From assembly GCF_002754195.1 (NCBI RefSeq), contig NZ_PEEU01000001.1:868001-932000 (forward strand): a stretch of DNA of 64,000 nt, in the 5' to 3' direction. A program made the translations under genes and the position numbers. This DNA comes from Flavobacterium sp. 9 (GTDB lineage Bacteria; Bacteroidota; Bacteroidia; Flavobacteriales; Flavobacteriaceae). Every line of letters begins with the position of its first letter. The stretch's first letter is position 1. Shown here piece by piece: positions 1 to 9,363 of the stretch. The notes beneath the pieces are model-generated. The model had not been told where the DNA came from and searched no databases. It saw only the letters and a program-made list of their open reading frames with translations.

Positions 1-111
1 AATATCTCCAGGTTGAGAAGCTCTTGAACGCGTCATTGGAGCCATTAAAAAACGGTTTTCTAAATGATTATCGCTTAAATTATAGTGCTGAAATAGTTTT
101 TGATACTTCAT
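1..111 (-). CDS. Old yellow enzyme-family ene-reductase, partial (3' end beyond the window)
   Basis: The reverse strand reads 37 open codons from an ATG at 109-111 to the left edge. The visible residues contain ENRFLMAPMTRSRA followed by Gly-Asp, which is the FMN-binding start of NADH:flavin oxidoreductases (NemA/OYE family). These enzymes reduce activated C=C bonds or nitro compounds with NAD(P)H in the cytoplasm. No signal peptide is visible. About 90% of the expected 350-370 residues lie outside the window, so substrate class and integrity cannot be judged. It lies 187 bp downstream of the SnoaL-like gene on the same strand, and whether they are co-transcribed is unclear. Confidence 0.8.
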   Translation of the reverse strand, partial: MKYQKLFQHYNLSDNHLENRFLMAPMTRSRASQPGDI

Positions 112-298
112 CTTATTATGATTTTTATAGTGATCGTTTTATTCTTTTATGATGCTCTTGTCCTGATAAGCCATTTGAGCAATCTCGTCTTTTCGTTTAA
201 AACTAACTCCTTTATGTTTTTGAATATAACTAATGATTTCTGTCTTTCATGTATTTTGATTTTAAGATATAGCGTATTTCCTCTTCATTGAATACATT

Positions 299-772
299 TT
301 ATTTCAGTACTTTTTCAATAATAAGCGTTTCTTCATAGAGTGAAAATTTGCTAATCAGATTATTTTCTACTGTTAGATGTATCGCAAGTGGCATTTTAAA
401 ATGCTTACCGTTTTTTTTCACCGTTCTTTCAACAAAACCAAAAACCGCTACTTCATTTCCTCTTACTAAAAAAGATTGTGCTTCGAGTTTTTCACTTCCA
501 TCAATAAAATAACTAAAGAGGGTTTTGAATAATTCTGAAATTTCTTCTCTCTTAGAACGATGTCCTGTCCATGGCATATATTTCGATTCGAAAATATACC
601 AATCTACTTTTTCGGAAACCATAGAAGCTATTTTTTTCGGATCTTTTGCTCCAATATATCCAAAGAACTTCTCTGCAGTTTCTTTTGTTTTGATTTCTTC
701 ATCAGTATATACTTGTGCTTGTGCCGAAAAACCAATCAATAGCATTACTGTTATTAATTTTATAGTTTTCAT
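299..772 (-). CDS. Exported SnoaL-like (NTF2-fold) protein
   Basis: The protein has 157 residues when started at the MKTIKLITVM methionine. This start gives a clean signal peptide ending ...GFSAQAQ; an upstream in-frame ATG at 799 only adds nine charged residues. The mature part has the SnoaL/NTF2 layout: an N-terminal helix with Glu/Lys, a W-Y-I-F-E segment, the motif PWTGHRSKREEI, then beta strands ending EETLIIEKVLK. The family includes small cyclases, isomerases and ligand-binding proteins, so no reaction can be assigned. It is the last gene of a probable operon with the barrel protein (66 bp gap) and the amidohydrolase. Confidence 0.7.
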   Translation of the reverse strand: MKTIKLITVMLLIGFSAQAQVYTDEEIKTKETAEKFFGYIGAKDPKKIASMVSEKVDWYIFESKYMPWTGHRSKREEISELFKTLFSYFIDGSEKLEAQSFLVRGNEVAVFGFVERTVKKNGKHFKMPLAIHLTVENNLISKFSLYEETLIIEKVLK

Positions 773-837
773 TTTTGATTTAAAGACCGCTTTTTCCATA
801 ATGCTATTTTTTAAAATTATTTGATGCAGCTTTTAAG

Positions 838-2211
838 TTAAAAATGAAGCTGCATCGTAATTCCCGTAAAGAATATATTTTTACCTGTTCCGGATGCTTT
901 GATATAATCTTTTGCCTGAAACCAAGTCGCTTCGAGCCTGAAATAAAGATATTGATTAGGCTCCCAAATCATTTCACTTTCCAGCTGGTTTCCTATTTTC
1001 TTTGCTGTAGTGGTATCTCCGGGATAAATCAAAGTCGTATTTGGTGCATAAATACCGTCGTTGCTGCTGTATCTCCAAAACATATCATAATCAATTACCC
1101 AATCAACGTTTTTGAGAATTTCAAAACTCAATGAAGGATGAAAATCAATCAAATTGGAAGGCCCAATTACGGAAGCTAATCCGAAATAAGCACCTCTTGG
1201 AAAAAGCGGATTAAAGGTTTGCAAACTTGTATCGCCTTCCGTTTTATCTCCGCTTATTACTTCGGTTTTAAAACCAATTTCAGGATGAAATTTTACGGCA
1301 TTAAACCGATATCCTGCATTTATTGAAGCCGTCCAGGCACTAATGTTTTTATCAGCAACATTCCCAAATTGGTAAACAGCTTCTCCGTCATAACGCCAGT
1401 TTTCTGTTTTACCCCAAATTCTTGTTCCTACAGATTGTCGGTTTTCTTTACCCGTTGCATCATTAAACGCAGCATGAGCTCTTTCATAACCTAAATAATA
1501 AACATCAATATTTTTGATCACCGGTATTTTGTTGAACACCAAATAACTTCCCCATAATTGCCTGTCTTTATTCGACGCATCATCAAAAATACCATCGTGT
1601 GCTACAACGTAATGTGAATAAAACAAATCTGTTGTAAAATTTTGTCTGGATATAATTGCTTTAATTCCGTCAAAAGATTGTCTGTTATTAGGTCCGTCCC
1701 TAACGGCAACCAAACGCTGTGATCCATAAGTGAGTTCCTGCCTTCCTACTCTTAAAATAAGTCTTTTTGGTCCCTCATTTATAAAATTAAAATCTGCAAA
1801 TGCCTGATGTACTTCAAGCGGATTTTGTTCTACGGGATTCGGATCAATTCTGCCGTCTGCCATACTGCTTTGTGTCTGAACAAAAGTTCTGAAAAATTTT
1901 CCGGCATGAAAATCGGCATGAAATAAATACCTTCCCAAAACATAACCATCATTATCCTGCGGACCATCTCCCCAATTTTCATTTTTAGCATAGAAGTACT
2001 GAAATCGTATATCGCCCCCAAAACTGATATACGTTTCTTTGGAAGCAGAAACTGGCAGGATTTTCATTGTTTTGTACCAATCATTGCTTACGGTATCATT
2101 TTTTAAAACACTATAATTTTCATCAAATCGCAGTGATTTAAAAGCTGGATATCGTTGTGCAAAACCAGAAAATGAAATCAATAAAATCACCAATAGGATT
2201 TTGTTTTTCAT
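838..2211 (-). CDS. Alginate-export-family outer-membrane beta-barrel
   Basis: 457 residues with a signal peptide (MKNKILLVILLISFSGFAQ) and a long run of alternating aromatic/polar beta strands ending in ...ITMQLHF, the terminal aromatic typical of outer-membrane barrels. Internal motifs such as VGRQELTYGSQRLVAVRDGPN and RQSFDGIKAI match the 'alginate export' (AlgE-like) porin domain. It probably forms a specific outer-membrane channel. No alginate lyase or alginate synthesis gene is nearby, so the transported compound is unknown. The gene starts 29 bp after the amidohydrolase stop, which suggests that the porin feeds or drains that enzyme's substrate or product. Confidence 0.78.
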   Translation of the reverse strand: MKNKILLVILLISFSGFAQRYPAFKSLRFDENYSVLKNDTVSNDWYKTMKILPVSASKETYISFGGDIRFQYFYAKNENWGDGPQDNDGYVLGRYLFHADFHAGKFFRTFVQTQSSMADGRIDPNPVEQNPLEVHQAFADFNFINEGPKRLILRVGRQELTYGSQRLVAVRDGPNNRQSFDGIKAIISRQNFTTDLFYSHYVVAHDGIFDDASNKDRQLWGSYLVFNKIPVIKNIDVYYLGYERAHAAFNDATGKENRQSVGTRIWGKTENWRYDGEAVYQFGNVADKNISAWTASINAGYRFNAVKFHPEIGFKTEVISGDKTEGDTSLQTFNPLFPRGAYFGLASVIGPSNLIDFHPSLSFEILKNVDWVIDYDMFWRYSSNDGIYAPNTTLIYPGDTTTAKKIGNQLESEMIWEPNQYLYFRLEATWFQAKDYIKASGTGKNIFFTGITMQLHF

Positions 2212-2240
2212 AATTCAATTTTAAATTATCAACTTGATGC

Positions 2241-4010
2241 TTAAAGTTTTTTAGTGTATCCTCCAAAATATTTCACTGGCGACCAATCCGGAATTACCGG
2301 AGCAATTTCAGGATCAAGTGCTTTAAATTCTCTCGCACCGTACACTATTTTTCCATTTACAATTGTCAAATCCGATTCAATATTTCGAACTTTATCGGCT
2401 GAAATTGTAAAATAATCTTCTGATAAAATCGACATATCGGCATACATTCCTTTTATCAATTTTCCTTTTTCTTTTTCTTCGCCCGAAAACCAGGCGCTTC
2501 CTGAAGAATACAATTGAAGCGCAGTAAATTTATCCAAAACCTGCTCTTTTGGCCAGAACTGCATTCCTCCTAACGTTTTTCCTGTAATTAGCCAATGCAT
2601 CGCCATCCAGGGATTGTAGGTTGAAATACGTGTAGCATCAGTTCCCATTCCTACCGGAATTCCCATTTCGAGCATTTTTTTAATTGGAGGAAGCTGCGTT
2701 TTTGGAGCACCGTACATTTTCTCATACAATTCTCCCTGAAAATACATTCTGAACTGGACTGCAATTCCGCCATTAAGCGCTTTTACACGCTCTAATTCCT
2801 GAGGCGTAATAGTTTCGGCATGATCAAAAAACCATCGCAAGCCATTAAATGGAATTTCTTTATTTACTTTTTCAAAAACATTCAGCATTCTGTCAATTGA
2901 TTCACCATAAGTAGCATGCAATCGAAACGGCCATCTGTTTTTAACAAGCAGGCGAATAATGGGTTCAAGATCTTTTTCCATTTCATCAGAAAGTACAATT
3001 CTTGGTTCCAGAAAGTTTTCAAAATCGGCGGCAGAAGCTACAATGTTTTCTCCGGCTCCTTCTTCGGTATAACCGTTGGCAACCAAAAGATTATCGTTTT
3101 TATTGATAACCGTTTCGGCAACCCATTTTTCATAATCTTGAAGTTCCTTCCCTTTTTGCTGTGCAAACAAATAATAAGAGATTCTAAGGTTTAGTTTTCC
3201 TTGTTTTGCCAATTCCATAGAAGTCGCATAATCTGATGGGAAATTTTGAGATCCTCCTGCTGCATCAATTACAGAGGTTAATCCAAAACGATTTAGTTCT
3301 CGATTAAACTGAAGAGAACTGTTGATTCTTTCTTCCGGAGTTAGTTTTGTGGTTAATCCCAAAGTAGTATAAATTGCTTTTGGAGTTTCTTTTGCAAACA
3401 TTAATCCGGTTAGATTTCCGTTTTTATCCTGTTCCAAAACACTTCCTTCATAATGAGTATCTTTGGTATAACCCAAAACTTCAATTCCTTTTTTGTTTAA
3501 AAAAGCTTTGCCGTAGAGATACGTTATAAAAACAGGTTTGTCAGGAACTGCAGCATTTATTTCGTCGATTGTTGGCTGTCTTTTTTCTTCAAAACCATAT
3601 TCATTCCAACCTCCAATAACTTTTATCCAAACGCCCGGCGGAGTTCTTGCAGCTTGTTCCTTAAGCATTTCCATGGCTCTTTTTAGCGTTTTCACACCAT
3701 CCCAACGCAATTCTGAGTTATAATTTAAGCCTTCACGAATAACATGAATATGGCTGTCATTTAATCCCGGAACAATGGTTTTTCCTTTGGCATCCACAAT
3801 TTTAGTGGCTGTAGTTTTATACGTTTCTAAAATACTTTTAGAAGTTCCTGTTGCCAGAATAATTCCGTCTTTTATTGCCAGCGCCTGAACAAATTCGCCA
3901 GCTTTTTGCATTGTAGCAATTTTTCCGTTGTAAAGAATCAGATCTGCTTTTTCCTGAGACTGAGCCAACAGTCCAAAGAAAAATAATAGTATTAATAATA
4001 TTCGTTTCAT
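2241..4010 (-). CDS. Secreted YtcJ-like amidohydrolase
   Basis: 589 residues from the chosen start MKRILLILLFFFGLLAQSQ, a clear signal peptide; the open frame continues 26 codons upstream but those residues look like leader DNA. Amidohydrolase_3 features are present: ADLILYNGKIATM at the N-terminus, the metal-binding NDSHIHV, a downstream FDHAETIT segment with a ligand His, and GMGTDATR with the catalytic Asp region. The length is near the 540-600 usual for the family. Relatives hydrolyse N-substituted formamides or other amides; here the substrate is unknown. A periplasmic location is inferred from the signal. It is the first gene of a probable operon with the porin and SnoaL-like protein. 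Confidence 0.82.
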   Translation of the reverse strand: MKRILLILLFFFGLLAQSQEKADLILYNGKIATMQKAGEFVQALAIKDGIILATGTSKSILETYKTTATKIVDAKGKTIVPGLNDSHIHVIREGLNYNSELRWDGVKTLKRAMEMLKEQAARTPPGVWIKVIGGWNEYGFEEKRQPTIDEINAAVPDKPVFITYLYGKAFLNKKGIEVLGYTKDTHYEGSVLEQDKNGNLTGLMFAKETPKAIYTTLGLTTKLTPEERINSSLQFNRELNRFGLTSVIDAAGGSQNFPSDYATSMELAKQGKLNLRISYYLFAQQKGKELQDYEKWVAETVINKNDNLLVANGYTEEGAGENIVASAADFENFLEPRIVLSDEMEKDLEPIIRLLVKNRWPFRLHATYGESIDRMLNVFEKVNKEIPFNGLRWFFDHAETITPQELERVKALNGGIAVQFRMYFQGELYEKMYGAPKTQLPPIKKMLEMGIPVGMGTDATRISTYNPWMAMHWLITGKTLGGMQFWPKEQVLDKFTALQLYSSGSAWFSGEEKEKGKLIKGMYADMSILSEDYFTISADKVRNIESDLTIVNGKIVYGAREFKALDPEIAPVIPDWSPVKYFGGYTKKL

Positions 4011-4536
4011 TTTTTTAGATTTTAGTTTTAATTGATTAATAAGTAATTGGTTATTATAAATTTTTATGCTGACAATTTTGCGATCCATTCTTGTATAAAG
4101 ACTGATTTAAAACAAAGTGATTGCTTTCCGGAAAAACCTTGCAATCTGTGATAAATACATTTTTTGATATTATGCCACGTTATAAACCAAAATGAAGCCA
4201 ATTTTTCAACTAATTAAAAATCAATTACTTATAGGTGATTAAGATTTTAAAACCAACTATATTTCGCTATTTAACGAAAATGCAACAACTTAATATCGTT
4301 TTTTAATGAAATGTCAGAATGTAGCAGGAAGCTTTATTCCACCATATAACATGAGAAATAAATTCTTCCCAGACGCCGTGTTGTTTTATCAGAAGTATTC
4401 TTAAAATAATCTTTCAGGACTTAGTTTATTCAAATCCATAAAATAAAAAAATCGGAACAAGAAAATCTTGTTCCGATTTAGTTCATGCATTTATTGACAC
4501 TTTTCAAAAAAATTCAATCAGTGCCGAATGAGATTT
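4011..4536. other. Intergenic region, 526 bp
   Basis: AT-rich DNA between two minus-strand genes. It should hold the promoter of the amidohydrolase operon, but I could not find a clear TAnnTTTG box on the minus strand. The right end contains the PhoD terminator (4449-4479). No ORF with coding character was seen. Confidence 0.5.
4449..4479 (-). terminator. Rho-independent terminator after phoD-like gene
   Basis: A perfect 13-bp inverted repeat (4449-4461 and 4467-4479, 5-nt loop) lies 57 bp after the PhoD-like stop. Read on the minus strand it is followed by a run of seven T. Confidence 0.85.
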
Positions 4537-6288
4537 TTATGCTATCGTATATTTTTTTTCTGTAATAGTATTGGTACTTTCAGTTGTTACATTGTCTACA
4601 AATCGCCATTCAGCTTCAGAACCAGATGCTGTAAATTTAAGATATGTATATCCTCGTTTATACAAATTTGCATATTCTAAATCATCAATCAGTACTGTAA
4701 ATGCCTGTGCTAATTCTATTGCTTTTGAAGGGTCTGAGGTAATTCCAAGATAAGCTTCTAATCCTGGTGATGAAACAGAACTGCACGCTATTTCAGTTGC
4801 TATATGATTTCCCTGCATATCTGTAAGTTTACCCATCCATGCATTATGAGTATCTCCGGCTAAAACCACAACATTTTTTCCGGAAAGTATCGCATACAAT
4901 TGTTCTCTTTCTGCAAAATAACCATCCCAGGCATCCAGATTATATGGCAAAGTTGTGGTAACTCTCGCAATTTCCTGAGCAGTCAAAGAAGGATCGTTTT
5001 GTTTATATCTCATTTTAATAACAACAAGTTGAGAAATTGTATTAACAAGAGCCTGCATGGTCGCCGGCTGTGCACTTCCTAATTGATCAACTTCTGCTAA
5101 AATTTGGTTCAAAAGCATCAGCAATTCTGCAGGAATCAGCATTTTTGTCATCAGGATCTGCTGACCTAATACTTTCCATTTAGCAGTATCCGCATTGATC
5201 TGTGATCCCAACCATGTCATTTGTTCGCTTCCAATTAATTTTCTGCTTGGGCTTAAAAGATCTGTTCTAAATTTTGTCTGGTCAAAATTTCCACCATTAT
5301 CAATATAATCCGAATAACTCATCTGCTTATCTCTTGCAATTACTCTGGTATCCATCATAAAAAGGGAAAGAATAGTACCGAAATTAAAACTTCTGTAAAT
5401 TCTAAGATCTTTTCCTGTTTTAAGCGGAATATATTCGCTGTAGGCTTGAAAAGCGGCCATTTTTCTCATCTGAAAATCTCCTTCGGAAGGCTGATGATTT
5501 TCTGCACCGGATTTATAGGTGTCATTAGCAAACTCATGATCATCCCAGACACAGATAAAAGGTTTTTTCTGATGAAGAAGCTGAAGATTTTTATCTCCTC
5601 TATATTGTCTGTATCTTTCTCTGTAATCGCTAAGGCTTGTAATCTCCCTGGCTGGTTTATGTTCTCTGCCCAACGGGTTGGTAAAAGGATTTGTTCCGTA
5701 CTGTCCCGGCGCATATTCGTAAATATAATCTCCAAGATGAACCACTACATCGGCATCTGAAGAAGCAATCGCTCCATATACATTGAAAAGTCCTGCCGGA
5801 AAATTAGAACAGGAAACAACAGCCATTTTTACATCATTTACAACATCTGTTTTAGACGGCAGTGTGCGTGTTTCTCCGGTAACAGTTACTTGTTTGGTTT
5901 TGGCATTATAAAATCTATAATAATATTTTGTATTGGATGAAATGTTCTGAACATCTACCGCTATTGTAAAATCATTTGTAGAAGATGCTGCGGCCTGACC
6001 TTTTCTTGTTACTTCAGAAAATGCGCTATCCTTACTTAACTCCCAGGTAATTTCAGCATCTGAACCTGGTGAATATCTTGTCCAAATAATCACTCCGGTT
6101 TCAGTAGGGTCAAAACTGGCTACTCCTGTCTCAAACCCTTCATTTTTCATTCCGTCCGGTGCACCGCTATTATCAGTTTTATCATCATTACTGCAGCTTT
6201 CAATAAGTGGGGCGATGAAAACTCCTCCAGCAACCAATAAAGAATTTCTAAGAAACCTTCTTCTGCCTAAATCATTGTTATTTTCCAT
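4537..6288 (-). CDS. phoD: PhoD-family alkaline phosphatase/phosphodiesterase, Tat-exported
   Basis: 583 residues. The N-terminus carries a twin-arginine signal (LGRRRFLRNS followed by a hydrophobic stretch) and a possible lipobox ending IESC-S, so export by Tat and lipid anchoring are both possible. Residues about 45-145 form the PhoD N-terminal Ig-like domain (GVASFDPTETGVIIWTRYSP). The catalytic part shows AVVSCSNF, VVHLGDYIYEY, VWDDHEFAND and VVLAGDTHNAWMG, the metal-binding series of PhoD (Ca2+/Fe3+). It would release phosphate from mono- or diesters outside the cytoplasm. It stands alone, with its own terminator downstream; the genes on its upstream side run the other way. Confidence 0.88.
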   Translation of the reverse strand: MENNNDLGRRRFLRNSLLVAGGVFIAPLIESCSNDDKTDNSGAPDGMKNEGFETGVASFDPTETGVIIWTRYSPGSDAEITWELSKDSAFSEVTRKGQAAASSTNDFTIAVDVQNISSNTKYYYRFYNAKTKQVTVTGETRTLPSKTDVVNDVKMAVVSCSNFPAGLFNVYGAIASSDADVVVHLGDYIYEYAPGQYGTNPFTNPLGREHKPAREITSLSDYRERYRQYRGDKNLQLLHQKKPFICVWDDHEFANDTYKSGAENHQPSEGDFQMRKMAAFQAYSEYIPLKTGKDLRIYRSFNFGTILSLFMMDTRVIARDKQMSYSDYIDNGGNFDQTKFRTDLLSPSRKLIGSEQMTWLGSQINADTAKWKVLGQQILMTKMLIPAELLMLLNQILAEVDQLGSAQPATMQALVNTISQLVVIKMRYKQNDPSLTAQEIARVTTTLPYNLDAWDGYFAEREQLYAILSGKNVVVLAGDTHNAWMGKLTDMQGNHIATEIACSSVSSPGLEAYLGITSDPSKAIELAQAFTVLIDDLEYANLYKRGYTYLKFTASGSEAEWRFVDNVTTESTNTITEKKYTIA

Positions 6289-6727
6289 AAAAAAATTTTT
6301 ATATCAAAAAAACAATTTAATATTACAACTCAAGTTATGGCATTTTTAACATTACCTTTCATTAATATTAACAATCCATTTACTATAATAAATTATCATT
6401 TTTTTTAAAATATTTTAGAACCTATTTCTCCGTCAAAGGAAAATTAGGGCCTTTTTATGGCAAAATTTCATTACTAAGAATTCAGAAATAAACCTTCAGT
6501 AAATTCAAAAAATAGATAAAACTGCGAATCCCTGGATTTGCAGTTTTTTTGTTTTTGAGGCAATTTCAATCTTTATAAAATGCAAAAAGAAGCCCATACT
6601 CCTATTTCGGTCTCTTATGCATAAAAATTCGGCACTCATGCCTTTTTTTTAATTTAAACTTCTGCATCGTGGTAATTTTATGAATAAATAATTACTCCAA
6701 AAAGCAATCTAAACAAGAACCTACAAC
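6289..6727. other. Divergent intergenic region, 439 bp
   Basis: This region separates the minus-strand PhoD-like gene from the plus-strand seven-gene cluster, so it must carry both promoters. No clear TAnnTTTG box was found. It contains a strong plus-oriented terminator-like hairpin (6518-6550) and a smaller GGCA-CTCA-TGCC hairpin followed by eight T (6631-6650). Both lie upstream of the first gene of the cluster. Confidence 0.5.
6518..6550 (+). terminator. Orphan plus-strand terminator or attenuator upstream of the MNIO cluster
   Basis: The arms are 6518-6530 and 6535-6547, pairing over 13 positions with one G-U, followed by a T-run to 6550. No plus-strand gene lies between 6289 and 6517, so it ends either a short RNA or a leader transcript of the cluster. 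Confidence 0.5.
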
Positions 6728-7702
6728 ATGGAAAATTCAACTAACCTAGAACAACCAACTTGCCCTTATCTGGCGCAACAAGCTGCTACGGCACCAGCAG
6801 TAATACCAGACATTACAACTCCAATTGTAACGACGACCAATCAGCCAACAGTTATTGGTACATCCAATCTCGGACTTTTAAATAATTTTATTGGTACGTG
6901 GAATAGTCCGATGGGAGCCGAAGCTACGGGTTACAATGTTATGCCACTGCCTCAGGCAGATGTTCCAATTGGCTATATCACTAAAAACTTCCCTTATTTT
7001 GAAGAAATTACTTTTTCGGCTATAGCAGGCGGAGCACCAAATCGCGAAGGTCGATACACACAAACAAGTGGTGTACTCTTTTATGAACAAAGAGTTTACA
7101 TTGCCAACAATGCCGATCCAAGCGGAGCACAACCAATAGAAAACACCTTAATTCATGCCGAAAACGGCACTTGGCTTTACCACGCTATACAACCTCAACT
7201 GGAAGGTCCTTATGGTCCAAATAACGTTCCTGACAATACTATAATTCCAACACAAGATCCAACTACTCAATACAACAAGCAAATTTCGGTACCACACGGC
7301 GTTTCCATTTTAATGGTGGGAGGACCAGTTGTTACCGGAACAGGCAATCCACTTTTTCCAACCGCCGACAGAACTCAGCCACCCTTTACAGACCAATCTA
7401 TTATTGATCCGTCAACCTATCTGACACAGCAATTGGATGCCTTAAACGCCAATGGAATTACAGTTACAAACTATTCCAGCATTACGGTAAGTACCACTAA
7501 TCATGGTGGCGGAGTAAACAATATCAATTTCGAAAATTCTTTTGGGAAAGTAATTTCAATGGAAACCACTTGGTATGTTGAAACTTTAAGTAACGGAACA
7601 GTTCAGTTGCAATACATTCAAAATATTGTTTTACAGTTTTTGATTAATGGTGTTCCTACTGAATTTCTACATATTGACGCCAATACTTTACAAAAGGTAT
7701 AA
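6728..7702 (+). CDS. Putative lipocalin-like (heme-binding-type) beta-barrel protein, first gene of MNIO cluster
   Basis: 324 residues, no signal peptide. Residues 1-50 are rich in Pro, Thr and Ala with one cysteine (PTCPYLAQ), like a flexible tail. After it comes LLNNFIGTWNSP, the Gly-x-Trp opening of lipocalin/nitrobindin-type barrels, then strand-rich sequence with FFYFEE-like aromatic segments, the motif SVPHGVSILMVGG and a C-terminal pair of long strands. I recall similar proteins annotated as heme-binding, but no heme ligand is obvious and the function is uncertain. A 129-bp gap without a strong terminator leads to the ferritin-like gene, so co-transcription is likely. A role in binding a cofactor, substrate or product of the cluster is inference. 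Confidence 0.5.
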   Translation: MENSTNLEQPTCPYLAQQAATAPAVIPDITTPIVTTTNQPTVIGTSNLGLLNNFIGTWNSPMGAEATGYNVMPLPQADVPIGYITKNFPYFEEITFSAIAGGAPNREGRYTQTSGVLFYEQRVYIANNADPSGAQPIENTLIHAENGTWLYHAIQPQLEGPYGPNNVPDNTIIPTQDPTTQYNKQISVPHGVSILMVGGPVVTGTGNPLFPTADRTQPPFTDQSIIDPSTYLTQQLDALNANGITVTNYSSITVSTTNHGGGVNNINFENSFGKVISMETTWYVETLSNGTVQLQYIQNIVLQFLINGVPTEFLHIDANTLQKV

Positions 7703-7831
7703 ACATTCGCACAAATCTGAATCTTGAATATAGTGTCAGATTAACCAATAACACTGGTAGTTTACAGGTGCGTATAAAAATTTAAAACAATAAAGATTAC
7801 AAATAAACCTATTCCAAAAAAAATTAACTAC

Positions 7832-9352
7832 ATGGAAACCAAAAAACTTTTTACATTCTCGGATACGGTAACAAAAGAGAATATCAAGGAAGTAATGCAA
7901 CAGGCAATTGCGCTTGAACTTGCTACTATCCCAACGTATTTATCTACCTATTATTCGATAAACAGAGCACAGGATCAGGACGCATTGTATGCTAAAATCC
8001 ACGCTCAGCTTTCTCAATCAGGCAAACTTAGTCCTGCAAAAATTGATGAATTGGCACAAGAACTGAAAGTAGACGTATTGGTTTATTCCAATAAAGCCGC
8101 AGCTTTAATCATGAGCGTTGTTATCGAAGAAATGCTACACCTTGCTCTCGCATGCAATGTTAAACAAGCGGTTTGTCAAACCGCACCGGATCTTATGGGA
8201 ATTGGAAAAATATTATCATTTCCAACACAATTAGACGGACATATTCCAGAGTTTCAAATTAATGCTGCAAAATTATCATTAAATCAATTGACTACTTTCT
8301 TGCAGATAGAAAGCCCTGAACCATTTGAAGATCCTTACAAAGACAAACAATTATTAAATACAATTGAATATAAGACTATTGGTAAATTGTATGAATTAAT
8401 TATTGCATGTATAAAAGAAGATTTCCCCGGACCATATGATTACAGACCACAATTGCTTCCTCCGGATGATTCAGGAAATGCGAGACCATTCTATTCTCAA
8501 AATTCCATGAATACGGTACATTATGACCGAGACCACAATCCTCAGTTTGCAAATGCTGATGACAGTGGTGGACTTCTTGGAGTATATGATGCTAATTCAG
8601 CAATTGAAGCTATAGGACGCATTATTGAACAGGGAGAAGGACAAAGTAATGACAAACCACAACATATCTTAGAATGGGGTGAAAATAAAATGCCTGTTCC
8701 ATTGGAAATTGTTGATGGAAAGGCAGTTTTTTTGCCAGGTGATTATGATGATTCCGGAAAAGAACTTGCTCATTTTGCCAAATTTCTGGAAGCCTACAGT
8801 TTTGGTGGTTACTATCAGGAAAAGTTTAGTAAAATTCACGGCTTAGACGATTTCTTTAGCTATTTTGTATATGATACTGATGCTAGTCCTAAAATAGCCG
8901 ATTATACTGCTTCAAATAACAAAGCACTGGCATTATGTTCAGAATTGGGTAATGCCGTTTTTGCTTACATTCTTTTAATGATTGAAGCCTGCTATTACAA
9001 AGATGAAAGTACCCAATACGATTTATTCATGTACGGTATTCATAAATCGATGATCTGGCTTTTAAGCGGTGTTGGAAACCAAATCAACAAATACACTTAT
9101 GCCAAAGACAATGCAGCTTACAGAGGGGCTTTGACATTTGAACCTTATTTGTTTGAGCAAAGTTCCCTAAGACCCAAAGCACAAATTATGAATTTAGTTG
9201 ATCAATTGGCTACAGCAGATTCTAGCTGGAGTTGGGCAACAGATCCTAAATACAACAATTATTTTCCAGCTCTGCCAGATGTAGGACTAGATTATAGCAT
9301 TGTAGCCGATGTTCCTAAAGTACCAAGTACACCTTATACTCACCATTCTTAA
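7832..9352 (+). CDS. Ferritin-like protein of the VioB/RebD C-terminal type
   Basis: 506 residues, cytosolic. The N-terminal half matches the ferritin-like domain found in iminophenylpyruvate dimer synthases (VioB, RebD): IALELATIPTYLSTYYSI contributes Glu29, and VVIEEMLHLALACNV contributes Glu100 and His103 (E-x-x-H). A second helix-rich part (about residues 340-470) carries further Glu-rich helices. In violacein and rebeccamycin synthesis, enzymes with this domain work after a flavin amino-acid oxidase, which is also encoded here (11842-13551). The large N-terminal part of VioB is absent, so the exact reaction may differ. Residues that would bind two metals are present. It ends 11 bp before the cysteine-rich gene. 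Confidence 0.7.
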   Translation: METKKLFTFSDTVTKENIKEVMQQAIALELATIPTYLSTYYSINRAQDQDALYAKIHAQLSQSGKLSPAKIDELAQELKVDVLVYSNKAAALIMSVVIEEMLHLALACNVKQAVCQTAPDLMGIGKILSFPTQLDGHIPEFQINAAKLSLNQLTTFLQIESPEPFEDPYKDKQLLNTIEYKTIGKLYELIIACIKEDFPGPYDYRPQLLPPDDSGNARPFYSQNSMNTVHYDRDHNPQFANADDSGGLLGVYDANSAIEAIGRIIEQGEGQSNDKPQHILEWGENKMPVPLEIVDGKAVFLPGDYDDSGKELAHFAKFLEAYSFGGYYQEKFSKIHGLDDFFSYFVYDTDASPKIADYTASNNKALALCSELGNAVFAYILLMIEACYYKDESTQYDLFMYGIHKSMIWLLSGVGNQINKYTYAKDNAAYRGALTFEPYLFEQSSLRPKAQIMNLVDQLATADSSWSWATDPKYNNYFPALPDVGLDYSIVADVPKVPSTPYTHHS

Positions 9353-9363
9353 AAAAATATATT

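Noticed and set aside
100..291. 63-codon plus-strand ORF at the left edge
   Set aside because: It has hydrophobic low-complexity composition, overlaps the ene-reductase start on the other strand, and shows no family motif.
4011..4088. 26-codon N-terminal extension of the amidohydrolase
   Set aside because: Starting there would bury the signal peptide behind charged, AT-derived residues.
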